Assembly (NCBI RefSeq): GCF_902170785.1 | Contig: NZ_CABHYG010000014.1 | Coordinates: 62,001-126,000, forward strand | Direction of reading: 5' to 3' | DNA: 64,000 nucleotides | Origin: Yersinia proxima | GTDB lineage: Bacteria > Pseudomonadota > Gammaproteobacteria > Enterobacterales > Enterobacteriaceae | In this document: in pieces, positions 47,345-58,230 of the stretch | Numbering within the stretch: position 1 is the first letter of the stretch | How the letters are laid out: the number at the start of each line of letters is the position of its first letter | Notes under the pieces: model-generated | What the model was told of the DNA's origin: nothing | What the model saw: the letters and a program-made list of their open reading frames with translations, nothing else | The model's database searches: none | Position numbers and translations under genes: made by a program

Positions 47345-49233
47345 TTATTGCAACCGCGGGTCATGTCGATCACGGTAAAACCACGCTGTTACAGGCGATT
47401 ACCGGGGTTAATGCTGACCGCTTGCCGGAAGAAAAGCAGCGCGGGATGACTATTGATTTGGGTTATGCCTACTGGCCGCAATCAGATGGCAGCATTATTG
47501 GGTTTATTGATGTCCCCGGACATGAGAAATTTCTTGCCAATATGTTGGCTGGCGTCGGTGGTATCGACCATGCTTTGCTGGTGGTGGCCTGTGATGATGG
47601 CGTGATGGCACAAACCCGCGAGCATCTGGCCATCCTGCGGCTGACGGGCCGCCCAACATTGACGGTGGCGCTGACTAAATCCGATAGAGTGGATGATGAA
47701 CGTATTGCGCAAGTACGCCAGCAAGTGATGGCTGAGTTGTTAGCGCAAGGCTGGGGAATCGAGCAAGTTACTCTGTTTGTCACTGCGGCTACGGCCGATC
47801 TGGGCATCAGTGAATTGCGCGAGCATCTGGCGCAATGCCAGCAGCAAGATGAAAATAGTCACCGGCTATCACGGCGGTTTCGTCTGGCTATCGACCGCGC
47901 ATTCAGTGTGAAAGGCGCAGGTTTAGTGGTTACGGGAACGGCGTTAGCAGGCAAAGTGGCGGTGGGTGATACCTTATGGCTCACGGGCAGCGATTGCTCA
48001 GTACGGGTGCGAGGTATACACGCTCAAAACCAGGATACCCAGCATGCACAGGCTGGCCAGCGCATTGCCCTGAATATTTCCGGCGATATTAGTAAGCAAC
48101 AGATCAATCGTGGTGACTGGCTATTAGCCCAACAGCCAGCGGAACCCGTTGATAGAGTGCTGGTCGTCGTCGATGCAGATGAACCCATACAGCACTGGCA
48201 ACCGCTGCATTTGCATCATGCCGCCAGTCATATTACCGGGCGCTTTTCACTGCTTAACTCCCCTCAACCGGAGGGCGAACAATCCCAATTGATACTGGCC
48301 GAACTACTGTTGGATAACCCCCTGTGGTTGGCTGAGAATGATCGTCTGATTCTGCGAGATATTGCCGCGAAAAAGACATTGGGTGGGGCGCGTGTTATTC
48401 ATCTGGCGGTGCCAAAACGGGGAAAACGGCAACCGGCATTTTTGGCGTGGTTAACCGCGTTAGCGCAAGCGAAGAGCGATCCTGAGGTGCTGGAGTTGCA
48501 TTTGGCACAAGGGCCAATTTCTCTGCATAAATTCAGTTGGGCGCGTCAGCTTAGCAGCCATGATATGGCAGCATTGCTGGCAGGTACGGATTGTGTGGTA
48601 GCCGGTGATATTGCTCTGTCCAGCCCTCATGCTCAGCAAGCTCAACAAACCTTATTGCATGTTTTATGTCTCTACCATCAGCAGCATAGTGATCAGTTAG
48701 GATTAGGGCGGGCGCGCTTGCGCCGCATGGCACTGCCGACATTGGATGAAGCATTGGTGTTTCGTTTGATTGATAATCTGCTGACACAAGGTGCGCTAAA
48801 AAATACCCGTGGCTGGCTGCATCTGCCTGATCATGGATTGGGATTTACCGAGCAAGAACAAGCACGATGGCAACAGGTTGCCCCCTATTTCTCTGACGAT
48901 CCGTGGTGGGTTCGTGATTTAGCAGCGGAATTGGCAATGGATGAAAGTGAAATGCGCAGCTTGCTACGTAAAGCGGCACAACTGGGCTACATCACGGCAA
49001 TTGTTCCTGACCGCTACTATCTGAGCCAACGTATTGAGCAGTTTGCTGCTTTGATTCGTGAATTGGATGCCAGTCAAGGCAGCGCCAGCGCAGCAGATTT
49101 TCGTGACCGGTTAGGTATTGGCCGTAAGCTGGCAATTCAAATCCTTGAATTCTTTGACCGCAGCGGCTTCACTCGCCGTCGGGGTAATGACCATTTATTG
49201 CGCGACAGCGGGCTGTTTTCTTCTGCGAATTGA
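47341..49233 (+). CDS. selB: Selenocysteine-specific elongation factor SelB
   Basis: A 630-residue EF-Tu-like GTPase. G1 is GHVDHGKT (residues 7-14), G3 is DVPGHEKF near 60, and G4 is TKSD near 114. Domains II and III follow, and the C-terminal third consists of winged helices that bind the SECIS hairpin. It delivers selenocysteinyl-tRNA to the UGA of fdoG, which lies in the same cluster. The start overlaps selA (ATGA). Confidence 0.96.
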   Translation: MIIATAGHVDHGKTTLLQAITGVNADRLPEEKQRGMTIDLGYAYWPQSDGSIIGFIDVPGHEKFLANMLAGVGGIDHALLVVACDDGVMAQTREHLAILRLTGRPTLTVALTKSDRVDDERIAQVRQQVMAELLAQGWGIEQVTLFVTAATADLGISELREHLAQCQQQDENSHRLSRRFRLAIDRAFSVKGAGLVVTGTALAGKVAVGDTLWLTGSDCSVRVRGIHAQNQDTQHAQAGQRIALNISGDISKQQINRGDWLLAQQPAEPVDRVLVVVDADEPIQHWQPLHLHHAASHITGRFSLLNSPQPEGEQSQLILAELLLDNPLWLAENDRLILRDIAAKKTLGGARVIHLAVPKRGKRQPAFLAWLTALAQAKSDPEVLELHLAQGPISLHKFSWARQLSSHDMAALLAGTDCVVAGDIALSSPHAQQAQQTLLHVLCLYHQQHSDQLGLGRARLRRMALPTLDEALVFRLIDNLLTQGALKNTRGWLHLPDHGLGFTEQEQARWQQVAPYFSDDPWWVRDLAAELAMDESEMRSLLRKAAQLGYITAIVPDRYYLSQRIEQFAALIRELDASQGSASAADFRDRLGIGRKLAIQILEFFDRSGFTRRRGNDHLLRDSGLFSSAN

Positions 49234-49298
49234 GCATCTGAGCGAGGTGTGTAATAAGTCTGTTTAATAGATATTAAAGTGACACGCCTCTTGCAAAT

Positions 49299-50528
49299 TT
49301 ACTCCGCAGCCAATGAATCCGGCTGGCGGCGAATAAAAATCATCACCAAGCCCAGCCACAGCAAGCCGCTGATGAGATTGAACAGATTGAAAATACCGCT
49401 GTTTCCCCACAGATAGGCTACTTTGGCAAATTCAATCCCCAAGGTGAAGACCATCATACTGATCATCCCCATGGCAGCTGACACTGTCCCTTTACTGATA
49501 TCGCTGGAGAACAGCGTCAGTCGCACTAAACCGGCATTCGCCAGGCCAATACCAAAGGCATAGAGGCTTAACCCGGCCGTCATCCACAAATAAGCATGGG
49601 ATGAATAGAGGGTCGAGCCAGCAGCAATCATTAGGCCAATAATCATCGGGCCGGCACCATAGCGGATAAGCTGTGGAACACTGGTTTTACCGCTCAATTT
49701 CGCTAATGTCAGGTTGCCGATGATCAGTGCACCGAAAATGGGCACCTGCAAAATGCCATATTCCACGGTTGAGAGTTGCTCACCGCTGATCAGAATCACT
49801 GGGGACTGGGCAATCCAGGTCAGTAGAGGCAAGCTGGCGAAGCCTAATGCCAATGAACCACACAGGAAACGGCGATTAGTCAGCACTTGTTTATAATCGT
49901 GCCACATCGCCCCTACTGACAGCTTTTCCCCTCGGCGCGAGGCGGTTTCTGGCATCGCGCGCCACAACCCCACAAATGAAATTGCGCCGAGTGCCGCAAA
50001 TATCACAAACATGAACTGCCACGGGGCGACATGAATCAAGGCGGCACCCGCCAATGGGCCGAGCAACGGGGCAATTAATGCCACATTCGCCATCAGTGCG
50101 GTGATTTTGATACAGACCGCTTCTTCAAAGGATTCCTGAATCGTGGCGTAACCGACTGCGCCGATAAAGCACAAACCGATCCCTTGCAGGAAGCGCATGG
50201 CGATGAACTGTTCAATCGACGTGACCAATAATATGGCAAGACAGGTCACCACGAAGAATGCGACACCAACCAGCATCACCGGGCGACGGCCACGGCGATC
50301 TGATAACGGCCCAAGCAGCCATTGCAGGAACATCCCGCCAGCCAGATAGGCCGTCATTGATGTCGGAACCCACTCAATACTGGCATTAAAATCGGCGACT
50401 ACCGCCAGCATACCGGGCTGAATCATATCGTTGGCGATATAGGCGGCAAATTCGAATAATACCAGGCACAAGGGAAATAAAAGCGCCCGTCGACCTAAAC
50501 GCGTCGCGGGTGAGAATGAAGTTTGCAT
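49299..50528 (-). CDS. mdfA: Multidrug efflux MFS transporter MdfA
   Basis: A 409-residue 12-helix MFS drug/proton antiporter closely similar to E. coli MdfA (Cmr). The functional acidic pair E26 and D34 ([11 protein letters not shown]) and R112 (MRFLQGIG) are conserved, as is motif [10 protein letters not shown]. It exports lipophilic cations and chloramphenicol. It stands alone on the minus strand, convergent with selB. Confidence 0.93.
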   Translation of the reverse strand: MQTSFSPATRLGRRALLFPLCLVLFEFAAYIANDMIQPGMLAVVADFNASIEWVPTSMTAYLAGGMFLQWLLGPLSDRRGRRPVMLVGVAFFVVTCLAILLVTSIEQFIAMRFLQGIGLCFIGAVGYATIQESFEEAVCIKITALMANVALIAPLLGPLAGAALIHVAPWQFMFVIFAALGAISFVGLWRAMPETASRRGEKLSVGAMWHDYKQVLTNRRFLCGSLALGFASLPLLTWIAQSPVILISGEQLSTVEYGILQVPIFGALIIGNLTLAKLSGKTSVPQLIRYGAGPMIIGLMIAAGSTLYSSHAYLWMTAGLSLYAFGIGLANAGLVRLTLFSSDISKGTVSAAMGMISMMVFTLGIEFAKVAYLWGNSGIFNLFNLISGLLWLGLVMIFIRRQPDSLAAE

Positions 50529-50640
50529 AGGTTAAGTTATTAATAGTAAACATAAAAAACTGGAAGCGCTCAGGCAGGATCTACAGTCAGAGCGCATTAG
50601 GACGGCTATTTTGCCGTCAATATAACTTTATGGCAACAAT

Positions 50641-50680
50641 TACCCTTCGTCCTGATGGGGTTTCATTTACTTTGGGTATA
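50641..50680. repeat. Short ERIC-like remnant (both ends, centre missing)
   Basis: The 40 bases begin TACCCTTCGTCCTGATG and end TTTACTTTGGGTATA. Both termini match the ends of the ERIC copy at 9198-9320, but the roughly 80 central bases are absent. It looks like an internally deleted ERIC element. It lies between the divergent mdfA and wecH genes. Confidence 0.5.
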
Positions 50681-50768
50681 AATCAAATTTACGTTATTGT
50701 TTGCAGCCTGATTATTGGTGACATAAATAGATAAGCATTTTTATAAATGACGGTGATAGAGAGTATGC

Positions 50769-51761
50769 ATGACCAATAAGATTGGCTGGATTGATAATCT
50801 GCGGGCCGTTGCCTGCATTATGGTGGTCATGATCCATGCCACCACCTATTACGTCACCAGCGGGGCGCAAGTAGGGGAAGCGAACTGGGACATCGCCAAT
50901 TTGCTGAATTCGGCTTCTCGGGCTTGTGTGCCCCTATTCTTTATGATCTCCGGTTATCTGTTTTTTGGTGAAAAAAGCGCACAGCAAAAGCATTTTACCC
51001 GCATCGGGCTATGCCTGTTGTTTTACAGCGTGATAGCACTTATCTATATTTCTACCCTGACCCCGATCAATGGTTGGGCGTCGCTGAAAAATATCCTGCA
51101 AAAACCGGTGTTTTATCATTTGTGGTTTTTCTACGCCATTATCGTAGTTTACCTGGTCTCACCGCTGATTAATGTCAAACCGGTATCAGGCCGCTATCTG
51201 GCGGTCGCTATTTTGTTGCTGGCGGTGGTGGCTAACCCACAGACCAGTAAATATTCAATAGATGGTTTTCAGTTACTGCCGATAAATCTCTATATCTACG
51301 GCGATACTTTCTATTACTTGTTGTATGCCCTGCTAGGGCGAGCGATTGGCATGCTTGAGACGCGAGGGCGAGCTATCAGTTGGGGCGCGGCATTATTGTT
51401 TATCATGAGCGTGATATTTATTGCCATCTCAACGGAGAAACAGACGCGAATTAATGGCAGCTTTGCTGATACCTTCTATATGTACTGCGGCCCCTTGGTC
51501 TTTGTTGCGGCGGTATCACTGCTGGTGTGGTTTAAAAACTGCCTGAATCAGCCCATTGCCTGGTTGAGTTGGCTGGCCGGACATTCGTTGGCTATTTATG
51601 GTTTCCATGCACTGATTATTCATTTCATCCGCACCCATCATTATGATTTTACTGACTATCCGGTGCTGGATATTTTCTATGTCTTTGTCTTAGCACTGGC
51701 GTTAAGCACTTTATTGTCGATGGGGCTGCAACGCCTTGATCGGCGGCGATTAGTCAGTTAG
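50769..51761 (+). CDS. wecH: Enterobacterial common antigen O-acetyltransferase WecH
   Basis: A 330-residue acyltransferase-3 family membrane protein with about ten hydrophobic segments. It matches E. coli WecH (YiaH) through WIDNLRAVACIMVVMIHATTYYV, LNSASRACVPLFFMISGYLFFGE and KPVFYHLWFF. The N-terminal histidine in MIHATT is the family's catalytic site. It adds O-acetyl groups to the common antigen in the inner membrane. Its 3' end overlaps the convergent GlxA-type gene by eight bases. Confidence 0.92.
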   Translation: MTNKIGWIDNLRAVACIMVVMIHATTYYVTSGAQVGEANWDIANLLNSASRACVPLFFMISGYLFFGEKSAQQKHFTRIGLCLLFYSVIALIYISTLTPINGWASLKNILQKPVFYHLWFFYAIIVVYLVSPLINVKPVSGRYLAVAILLLAVVANPQTSKYSIDGFQLLPINLYIYGDTFYYLLYALLGRAIGMLETRGRAISWGAALLFIMSVIFIAISTEKQTRINGSFADTFYMYCGPLVFVAAVSLLVWFKNCLNQPIAWLSWLAGHSLAIYGFHALIIHFIRTHHYDFTDYPVLDIFYVFVLALALSTLLSMGLQRLDRRRLVS

Positions 51762-52680
51762 CTACTGCCTGCCCGCGCTGTTGTGCGCGCCGAAGCTGTC
51801 GGCCGGAGGAAAATCCGGCTGCCAGTGCAGCTTTCTCCAGATTAAATCCTTCTTGCAGGCGGACTTCAGCTACCGCGACCCGCAATTGTTCATGATATTC
51901 ACGCACACTGATCCCGACATGTTCACGGAATAATCGGGTTAAATGGCGGCTGCTGACATGCGCTTTGTGCGCCACCTGAAGCAGTGACCACTCCGCTTGT
52001 GGCTCTGCTGACATCACGTCCTGTGCCCGATGTACTGCCGGGTGGAGATGGTTGCGGTAACGTAACCAGGGTGAAAGTTGCGGGTCATCACCTGAGCGGC
52101 GAAAATACACCACCATTTCGCGCGCCACCTCCAGTGCAGTTTGCGGGCTGCAATAACGGCTGATCAGATGCAAAGAGAGATCAATACCGGCGGTAATCCC
52201 GGCACTGGTATACACTCCGCGATCTTCGACAAAAATACGGTTTTCTTTGGTTTGGGCCGCCGGCGCTTGCTGGCGTAACCGTTCAAGCACATGGTGATGA
52301 GTTGTGCATTGATAGCCATCCAATAGCCCGGCTTGCGCTGCCAGCAATGCTCCAGAACAGACACAAACCAATATCGTTTTTTGCTGCGTAATGGCGGCTT
52401 TCTGTTGCTGTAACCATCGGCGGGCTATTGCGGCTGTTTCTGTCGCAAAATAGTGACGTGAATCGCTCACCCCTGGCACTACCAGTAAGCTGCCTTCCGG
52501 TAAGCTGTCAGGTAACGGCTGCAATTGGCCTAACATCATCTCGGTGGAGGACATCACTTCGGGTAATGGGCTGATATAACAAAGGTTAAATGACCCCGCC
52601 AGCCGTAATGTTTCGGCAGGGCCGGTTAAATCCAGCGACAGCACGCCGGGCAGCAAGAGAAAATAGACATTTCGTTGCAT
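51754..52680 (-). CDS. GlxA-family AraC-type regulator with DJ-1/PfpI domain
   Basis: A 308-residue two-domain regulator. The N-terminal half is a class I glutamine amidotransferase/DJ-1-like domain (VYFLLLPGVLSLDLTGPAETLRLAG and the nucleophile-elbow region VCVCSGALLAAQAGLLDG). The C-terminal 100 residues are an AraC double helix-turn-helix (VAHKAHVSSRHLTRLFREHVGISVREYHEQLRV). Such GlxA/FtrA-like proteins regulate amine, arginine or aldehyde catabolism. It is two bases downstream of the isochorismatase-family gene on the same strand and probably senses related compounds. Confidence 0.88.
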   Translation of the reverse strand: MQRNVYFLLLPGVLSLDLTGPAETLRLAGSFNLCYISPLPEVMSSTEMMLGQLQPLPDSLPEGSLLVVPGVSDSRHYFATETAAIARRWLQQQKAAITQQKTILVCVCSGALLAAQAGLLDGYQCTTHHHVLERLRQQAPAAQTKENRIFVEDRGVYTSAGITAGIDLSLHLISRYCSPQTALEVAREMVVYFRRSGDDPQLSPWLRYRNHLHPAVHRAQDVMSAEPQAEWSLLQVAHKAHVSSRHLTRLFREHVGISVREYHEQLRVAVAEVRLQEGFNLEKAALAAGFSSGRQLRRAQQRGQAVAN

Positions 52681-52682
52681 GG

Positions 52683-53711
52683 TTAATCCACAGTTATCGT
52701 CAGATAACGATTCATATAAGCCGGAATATCCGGAGTGTGCTGTAGCAAAGTATCAACAAAAGCATCGCGCTCAAAGGCCATTACCTGTAAATCCCAAACA
52801 CAGAAGGATTCATCGCGCGCCGCGCGCCAAATTCCCTGTTCCTGCACCCAGACTTTCATCCGCAATTCATTTTCGTTATCCCACCAACCAACAATCAGGT
52901 AATTCAATGTTTTTCCCTGATGTTCAATCACAAAACCAACACCGGGGCGATCCACTGTTTCAGCATCATAGGGTAACCACTGGCTGACGAGTTGATAAGC
53001 AGGGACATAATCGGGCGCAGCACCTTGCGCCTGCGAATAACGAATCACATAGCGTTTCAATTGCCAGCGGTTAAGATTCTTGATTCCCGCAGGTGTGATA
53101 GCCCGAGGAAAATAAGGCTGTGGCTGCCAATTGACGGTTTTTTCGGTGGCGGCTACTGATGGTGGTGAATCCAGTGCTGCCAGTGCTTGCGCGACGGTAT
53201 GGATAGTCGCAAACCGGTCGACGAGCACCGTTTCCGTGCGTAATTTTAATTCCTCACTGCTCAGAACAATGCCGTTGGACTGGGTCATTGGAAAGGTCAA
53301 TGTGGCTTCCGTGACAAAAGTGACCTGATAGCCCAGATCCGATGCCACGCGTGCGGTGGTTTCACAGCATTGTTCGGTGCGCATACCGGCAATAATCAGG
53401 TGGCTTATTTGATGCTCCTTCAGCCATTGATCCAGCCCTGAATCAGTTAGTGCATTATGCACTCGCTTTTGCACTGTCACATCGGCGTGATGGGAAACCA
53501 ATGACATGGGCTTCACATAACCAGAAGCCAGCGAAAACGGGCCTTCCGGCGCGACATGAAATACGTCTACCAGTGCTACTCCGCGTTGTTTACAGCCCGC
53601 AATGAGTTGGTTCAGTGCCGTAGAGAAGGCTGGGAGATCCTGTTGTTGCCAAAAAGATTTATGTTCGAATGATTGTTGGACATCAATTATCAGTAATGCG
53701 CTGTTAGTCAT
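52683..53711 (-). CDS. Isochorismatase-family hydrolase fused to an extra C-terminal domain
   Basis: A 342-residue protein. Residues 1-185 form an isochorismatase-like cysteine hydrolase with the triad D10 (LLIIDVQ), K81 (VQKRVHN) and C114 (GMRTEQCCETTA). Residues about 195-342 form a second domain I do not recognise (NLNRWQLKRYVIRYSQ to MNRYLTITVD) containing several tryptophans. Family members hydrolyse N-carbamoyl compounds, nicotinamide or isochorismate. The ATG at 53711 has GGAGGG upstream and replaces a longer frame. It is the first gene of a two-gene operon with the GlxA-type regulator. Confidence 0.85.
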   Translation of the reverse strand: MTNSALLIIDVQQSFEHKSFWQQQDLPAFSTALNQLIAGCKQRGVALVDVFHVAPEGPFSLASGYVKPMSLVSHHADVTVQKRVHNALTDSGLDQWLKEHQISHLIIAGMRTEQCCETTARVASDLGYQVTFVTEATLTFPMTQSNGIVLSSEELKLRTETVLVDRFATIHTVAQALAALDSPPSVAATEKTVNWQPQPYFPRAITPAGIKNLNRWQLKRYVIRYSQAQGAAPDYVPAYQLVSQWLPYDAETVDRPGVGFVIEHQGKTLNYLIVGWWDNENELRMKVWVQEQGIWRAARDESFCVWDLQVMAFERDAFVDTLLQHTPDIPAYMNRYLTITVD

Positions 53712-53791
53712 ATCCGGCCCTCCGCCGTTTCGGTAGAGTTCCATCATCTGCGGGTTTCGAGCTAAGTGGAATGCCAAATCCGGCCATCATA

Positions 53792-53821
53792 GGGAGTAAA
53801 AGGGACCAGATTTTTACTCCC
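53792..53821. terminator. Hairpin between xylB and the isochorismatase gene
   Basis: GGGAGTAAAA (53792-53801) and TTTTACTCCC (53812-53821) form a 10-bp stem with a 10-base loop, 26 bases past the xylB stop. It probably ends the xylAB transcript on the minus strand. Confidence 0.55.
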
Positions 53822-53846
53822 ATATATTTATGGCTTGTGCTTTAGC

Positions 53847-55307
53847 TTACTCACATTCACACAATGGCAGTAATTGTTGATATAGCTTTTTAAAGATAAC
53901 GCGACGGGCAGCGTAATCCTGATGGCGCTGTGCATGAGGTAAGTGGGTTTGTTCCAGTGGTAATGCAGGCAGTAATTCAGCTAACGGAATATCTGGGTTG
54001 AGGGCAATTTGGGCCAGCCTGGCCGCGCCGAGTGCGGGGCCGACATCACCGCCAGTCCGATACTCTAAAGTCTGGCCGCTGATATCTGCCAGCATTTGCC
54101 GCCAATAAGGGCTGCGCGCGCCACCACCAATTAGCGTGACTGATTTGGGCTGTAACCCACTGGCGTGCAGGGCATCCATTCCGTCAGCTAAAGCAAATCC
54201 TACTCCTTCCAATACCGCACGAGCTAAATCTGCCCGGCCGTGTTGGTGGGTAAATCCCCAAAAAGCCCCTTTAGCATTAGGGTTGTTATGGGGGGTTCGT
54301 TCGCCGGAAAGGTAAGGCAGGAACCACACGGGCGTGGCGGCTGGTGGTGTATTTTCCACTTCATTAATCAGCGCAGGGACACTCTCGACGCCGGTGAGTT
54401 GGCATGCCCAATCAAGGCAGGACGCGGCGCTCAGCATCACTGACATCAGGTGCCAGGTATTGGGTAAAGCATGGCAAAAACTGTGCACGGCGCTGGTCGG
54501 GTTACTCAGAAAGCCATCACTGACGGCAAAATAGACGCCGGATGTCCCCAGCGATAACATTGCCTGCCCAGTTTGATACAGGCCCACCCCGATGGCACCG
54601 GCGGCATTATCACCCCCGCCAGCCACGACCGGAACAGGGTTGATGCCCCAGCGACGCGCAATATTGGCACTGACATGGCCGGTAATCTGGCTGCCTTCGA
54701 AGAGAGCGGGCATATGCTGGCGATTTAGGCCGCAGGCCGCCAACATCTCATCACTCCAGTCGCGCTTTGACACATCAAGCCACATTGTTCCGGCAGCATC
54801 TGACATATCACTGGCAAAGTCACCACTGATCAGAAAACGTAGGTAATCTTTGGGTAACAATACCTTATCGATGCGATTGAAAATCTCTGGCTCATGTTCT
54901 GCCAGCCATTTCAGTTTCGGTGCGGTAAAACCCGGCATCATCAGGTTGCCGGTAATCTGGCGGGATTCTGGTACTGCTTTTTCCAGCATCTGACATTGGG
55001 CAAAGCTGCGGCCATCATTCCATAAAATGGCCGGTCGCAGCACCTGATGTTGTTTATCCAGCAAGGTTGCGCCGTGCATCTGGCCAGTCAATCCCAGCGC
55101 TTTTACCTGTGTTAAATCATGCCCTGCGGCCAAACCCTGCATAGCTTGATCAGTGGCTTGCCACCAGTCAGCAGGATTTTGCTCAGACCATAAAGGGTGT
55201 GGGCGGGAGACGGATAATGTTGCACCTTGGCTGGCAATGACTTGCCCGTTTTCGGCCAGGAGAATGGCTTTAACGCCGGAGGTGCCCAGATCGATGCCAA
55301 GGTACAT
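53847..55307 (-). CDS. xylB: Xylulokinase
   Basis: A 486-residue FGGY-family kinase. It opens with MYLGIDLGTSGVKAILL (phosphate 1 loop), has QMHGATLLD near residue 76, and the catalytic aspartate is in GGGDNAAGAIG near residue 233. GGGARSPYWRQMLAD near 390 is the adenosine motif. It phosphorylates xylulose to xylulose-5-phosphate, following XylA. It lies 138 bases downstream of xylA; the gap has only short hairpins. Confidence 0.96.
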   Translation of the reverse strand: MYLGIDLGTSGVKAILLAENGQVIASQGATLSVSRPHPLWSEQNPADWWQATDQAMQGLAAGHDLTQVKALGLTGQMHGATLLDKQHQVLRPAILWNDGRSFAQCQMLEKAVPESRQITGNLMMPGFTAPKLKWLAEHEPEIFNRIDKVLLPKDYLRFLISGDFASDMSDAAGTMWLDVSKRDWSDEMLAACGLNRQHMPALFEGSQITGHVSANIARRWGINPVPVVAGGGDNAAGAIGVGLYQTGQAMLSLGTSGVYFAVSDGFLSNPTSAVHSFCHALPNTWHLMSVMLSAASCLDWACQLTGVESVPALINEVENTPPAATPVWFLPYLSGERTPHNNPNAKGAFWGFTHQHGRADLARAVLEGVGFALADGMDALHASGLQPKSVTLIGGGARSPYWRQMLADISGQTLEYRTGGDVGPALGAARLAQIALNPDIPLAELLPALPLEQTHLPHAQRHQDYAARRVIFKKLYQQLLPLCECE

Positions 55308-55445
55308 ACATACTCCTCATATTTATCGTCCAGAGAGTGAAGGGTTGACCGTGCCTAGGGGCACTTCGGTGGCTTACGCACTTGTATTTGAAACTAAGAG
55401 CGACCCCAACGGCACGTTTCCCCTTCATTTGGCTTTCGGGGTTTA

Positions 55446-56765
55446 TCAGCCGAAGATATAGCGGTTAACCCTATTTTCCAGCAGTTCTTGATGCCCGCTT
55501 TGATGGTGTGGGTTCAGATTATGTTGCTCGGCATAGCGCGCTAAATCTTCCAGCGACATTTTACCTTTTAGGATTTGTTGCCCCAATTCGGTATTCCAAC
55601 CGGCATAACGTTTAGCAACCAACTGATCCAACTGGCCATCTTCAATCATTTTTGCTGCAATCTTCAGTGCTAAAGCCATGGTGTCCATCGCCCCAATATG
55701 ACCATAGAACAGGTCATATTTGTCTGTGCTTTGGCGACGAACTTTGGCATCAAAATTCAGTCCACCGGTAGTAAAACCACCCGCTTTGAGGATTTCAAAC
55801 ATCACCAACGCATTTTCTTCCACACTGTTCGGGAACTGGTCGGTATCCCACCCCAGTTGTGGGTCGCCACGGTTAGCATCCACCGAACCGAAAATACCTA
55901 ATGCAATTGCACTGGCAATCTCATGATGGAAAGAGTGCCCAGCCAAAGTGGCATGGTTAGCTTCAATGTTAACTTTAATCTCTTTTTCCAGACCAAACTG
56001 TTTGAGGAAGCCATAAACTGTAGCCACATCATAATCATACTGATGCTTAGTCGGCTCTTGGGGTTTTGGCTCGATCAACAATGTGCCCTGGAAGCCAGTC
56101 TTGTGTTTATGTTCGACGACCATCTGCATAAAGCGGCCAATTTGCTCACGTTCTTGCCGTAAATCTGTATTTAACAGTGTTTCATAACCTTCGCGCCCGC
56201 CCCACAATACATAGTTTTCACCTCCGAGTTTTTGGGTGGCATTCATGGCGGTAAAAACTTGGGTTGCCGCCCAGCTAAAGACTTCTGGGTCTGGATTAGT
56301 TGCGGCACCAGCACCGTAGCGCGGATGGGTGAAGCAGTTGGCGGTGCCCCATAATAATTTTACGCCGCTATTTTCTTGCTTCTCAGCTAATACATCAGTC
56401 ATGACGGCAAAATTATTTAAATATTCTTTTAATGACGCGCCTTCTGGAGAAACATCCACATCGTGGAAGCAGTAATAAGGCACATTCAGTTTATGAAAGA
56501 ATTCAAAAGCCACATCAGCTTTACGTTTTGCCAAAGCCAATGCATCTCCCGATTGTTGCCATGGGCGCTCAAAAGCATTGCTGCCGAACATATCCGCTCC
56601 GCCCCAGCAGAAGGTATGCCAGTAACAGGCAGCGAACCTTAGGTGGTCGGCCATTCGCTTACCAAGGATAATTTCATCCGGATTGTAGTGATGAAATGCC
56701 AGTGGGTTAGAGCTCTGGCTGCCTTCGTAACGCACTTGTTCTAATTTATCAAAATAAGATGACAT
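55446..56765 (-). CDS. xylA: Xylose isomerase
   Basis: A 439-residue type II xylose isomerase. Catalytic H101 and D104 ([11 protein letters not shown]) and the metal-binding [15 protein letters not shown] and [17 protein letters not shown] segments are conserved. It interconverts xylose and xylulose in the cytoplasm. It heads the xylAB operon and is divergent from xylFGH, sharing a 378-base regulatory region. Confidence 0.97.
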   Translation of the reverse strand: MSSYFDKLEQVRYEGSQSSNPLAFHHYNPDEIILGKRMADHLRFAACYWHTFCWGGADMFGSNAFERPWQQSGDALALAKRKADVAFEFFHKLNVPYYCFHDVDVSPEGASLKEYLNNFAVMTDVLAEKQENSGVKLLWGTANCFTHPRYGAGAATNPDPEVFSWAATQVFTAMNATQKLGGENYVLWGGREGYETLLNTDLRQEREQIGRFMQMVVEHKHKTGFQGTLLIEPKPQEPTKHQYDYDVATVYGFLKQFGLEKEIKVNIEANHATLAGHSFHHEIASAIALGIFGSVDANRGDPQLGWDTDQFPNSVEENALVMFEILKAGGFTTGGLNFDAKVRRQSTDKYDLFYGHIGAMDTMALALKIAAKMIEDGQLDQLVAKRYAGWNTELGQQILKGKMSLEDLARYAEQHNLNPHHQSGHQELLENRVNRYIFG

Positions 56766-56880
56766 GCAATACTCCTTGGAAGCTGACCCGCATTATCGGG
56801 CTGGTGAGCTTTTATCTTCGGAGTTGTTTGTTATTCTCTCAATTACGTTATTTCACACTTAAATTCAGAGAATTATTAAT

Positions 56881-56896
56881 TGTGGTGTAGATCTCA
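56881..56896. promoter_or_regulatory. CRP site in the xylA-xylF divergent region
   Basis: TGTGGTGTAGATCTCA matches TGTGA-N6-TCACA at eight of ten conserved bases. It lies inside an imperfect inverted repeat (ATTAATTGTG near 56876 and TACACGATTAAT near 56901), which may be part of a XylR site. The rest of the 56766-57143 gap holds the two divergent promoters and no gene. Confidence 0.6.
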
Positions 56897-57143
56897 TAAA
56901 TACACGATTAATTATAGAGGATCTCTAATATTCATTGTCGGGATAACATCTCTTACTGGAATTATGCATTTTGTAGGAAAGAAAACATGATCGTTATCAT
57001 AAAATTAACATTAAACCAAAAAACATAATTAGCGGATAAAAATCTGTAATTGCCGATGTGCAAATAAGCGACAACAATCCCTATTGTAGTTGATGTTTAC
57101 CGTTTCTCTTACCCTGCTTGCACAATAAGAAAGGTACTGAAAG

Positions 57144-58139
57144 ATGAAATTTAAGAACATTTTACTCTCCGCATGTGCCGCTCTGGTCATGTTTAGCCAG
57201 CCCGGATTCAGTAAAGAAATTAAAATTGGTATGGCAATAGACGATCTTCGCCTTGAACGTTGGCAGAAAGACCGCGATATTTTTGTTAACAAGGCTGAGT
57301 CTCTCGGCGCTAAAGTATTTGTTCAATCAGCGAATGGTAATGAAGAAACTCAAATGTCGCAGATTGAGAATATGATTAACCGTGGTGTCGATGTCTTGGT
57401 TATTATTCCTTATAACGGGCAAGTATTAAGTAATGTCATCGCCGAAGCAAAACGGGAAGGAATAAAAGTATTAGCTTATGACCGTATGATAAATAATGCT
57501 GATATTGACTTTTATATCTCTTTCGATAATGAAAAAGTAGGTGAATTACAAGCTAAAAGTCTGGTTGAACGCGTGCCACAAGGTAATTATTTCCTGATGG
57601 GCGGTTCGCCGGTAGACAATAATGCCAAGTTGTTCCGTCAGGGGCAGATGACAGTACTCAATCCATTGATAAAAGAAGGAAAAATAAAAATTGTCGGTGA
57701 TCAGTGGGTTGATGCCTGGTTACCTGAAAATGCCTTAAAAATCATGGAGAATGCGCTAACAGCTAACAATAACAAGATTGATGCTGTCGTGGCGTCTAAT
57801 GATGCCACCGCTGGTGGGGCTATTCAGGCGTTAGCAGCACAAGGTTTGGCGGGTAAAGTAGCTATTTCTGGACAGGATGCTGATTTAGCGGCGATAAAGC
57901 GTATTGTTGCTGGCACCCAAACTATGACGGTATATAAACCGATCAGTAAATTAGCCAACGATGCGGCGGAAATTGCGGTAAGTTTGGGTAAAGGCGAAGA
58001 ACCAAAAGCAAACAGTAAATTAAATAATGGTATCAAAGATGTCCCCGCCTATTTGTTAACGCCGATTCAGGTAGATAAAAATAATATCGATAGCACAATT
58101 ATCGCAGATGGCTTCCACAAGAAATCAGACATTTACTAA
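57144..58139 (+). CDS. xylF: D-xylose ABC transporter, periplasmic binding protein
   Basis: A 331-residue substrate-binding protein. A signal peptide covers the first 23 residues (LLSACAALVMFSQPGFS/K). The mature protein starts KEIKIGMAIDDLRLERWQKDRDIF and has the sugar-binding fold with DVLVIIPYNGQVLSNVI and VASNDATAGGAIQAL. It binds D-xylose in the periplasm for XylG/XylH. First gene of xylFGH-xylR. Confidence 0.96.
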   Translation: MKFKNILLSACAALVMFSQPGFSKEIKIGMAIDDLRLERWQKDRDIFVNKAESLGAKVFVQSANGNEETQMSQIENMINRGVDVLVIIPYNGQVLSNVIAEAKREGIKVLAYDRMINNADIDFYISFDNEKVGELQAKSLVERVPQGNYFLMGGSPVDNNAKLFRQGQMTVLNPLIKEGKIKIVGDQWVDAWLPENALKIMENALTANNNKIDAVVASNDATAGGAIQALAAQGLAGKVAISGQDADLAAIKRIVAGTQTMTVYKPISKLANDAAEIAVSLGKGEEPKANSKLNNGIKDVPAYLLTPIQVDKNNIDSTIIADGFHKKSDIY

Positions 58140-58230
58140 TTATTTTTTCGTTGTTGAATATATCCGAAGTCATTGGGGTTGTAGCTAATCATGCTGCAAC
58201 CCCTGGCATAAAAGATATATGGAGGGAATT

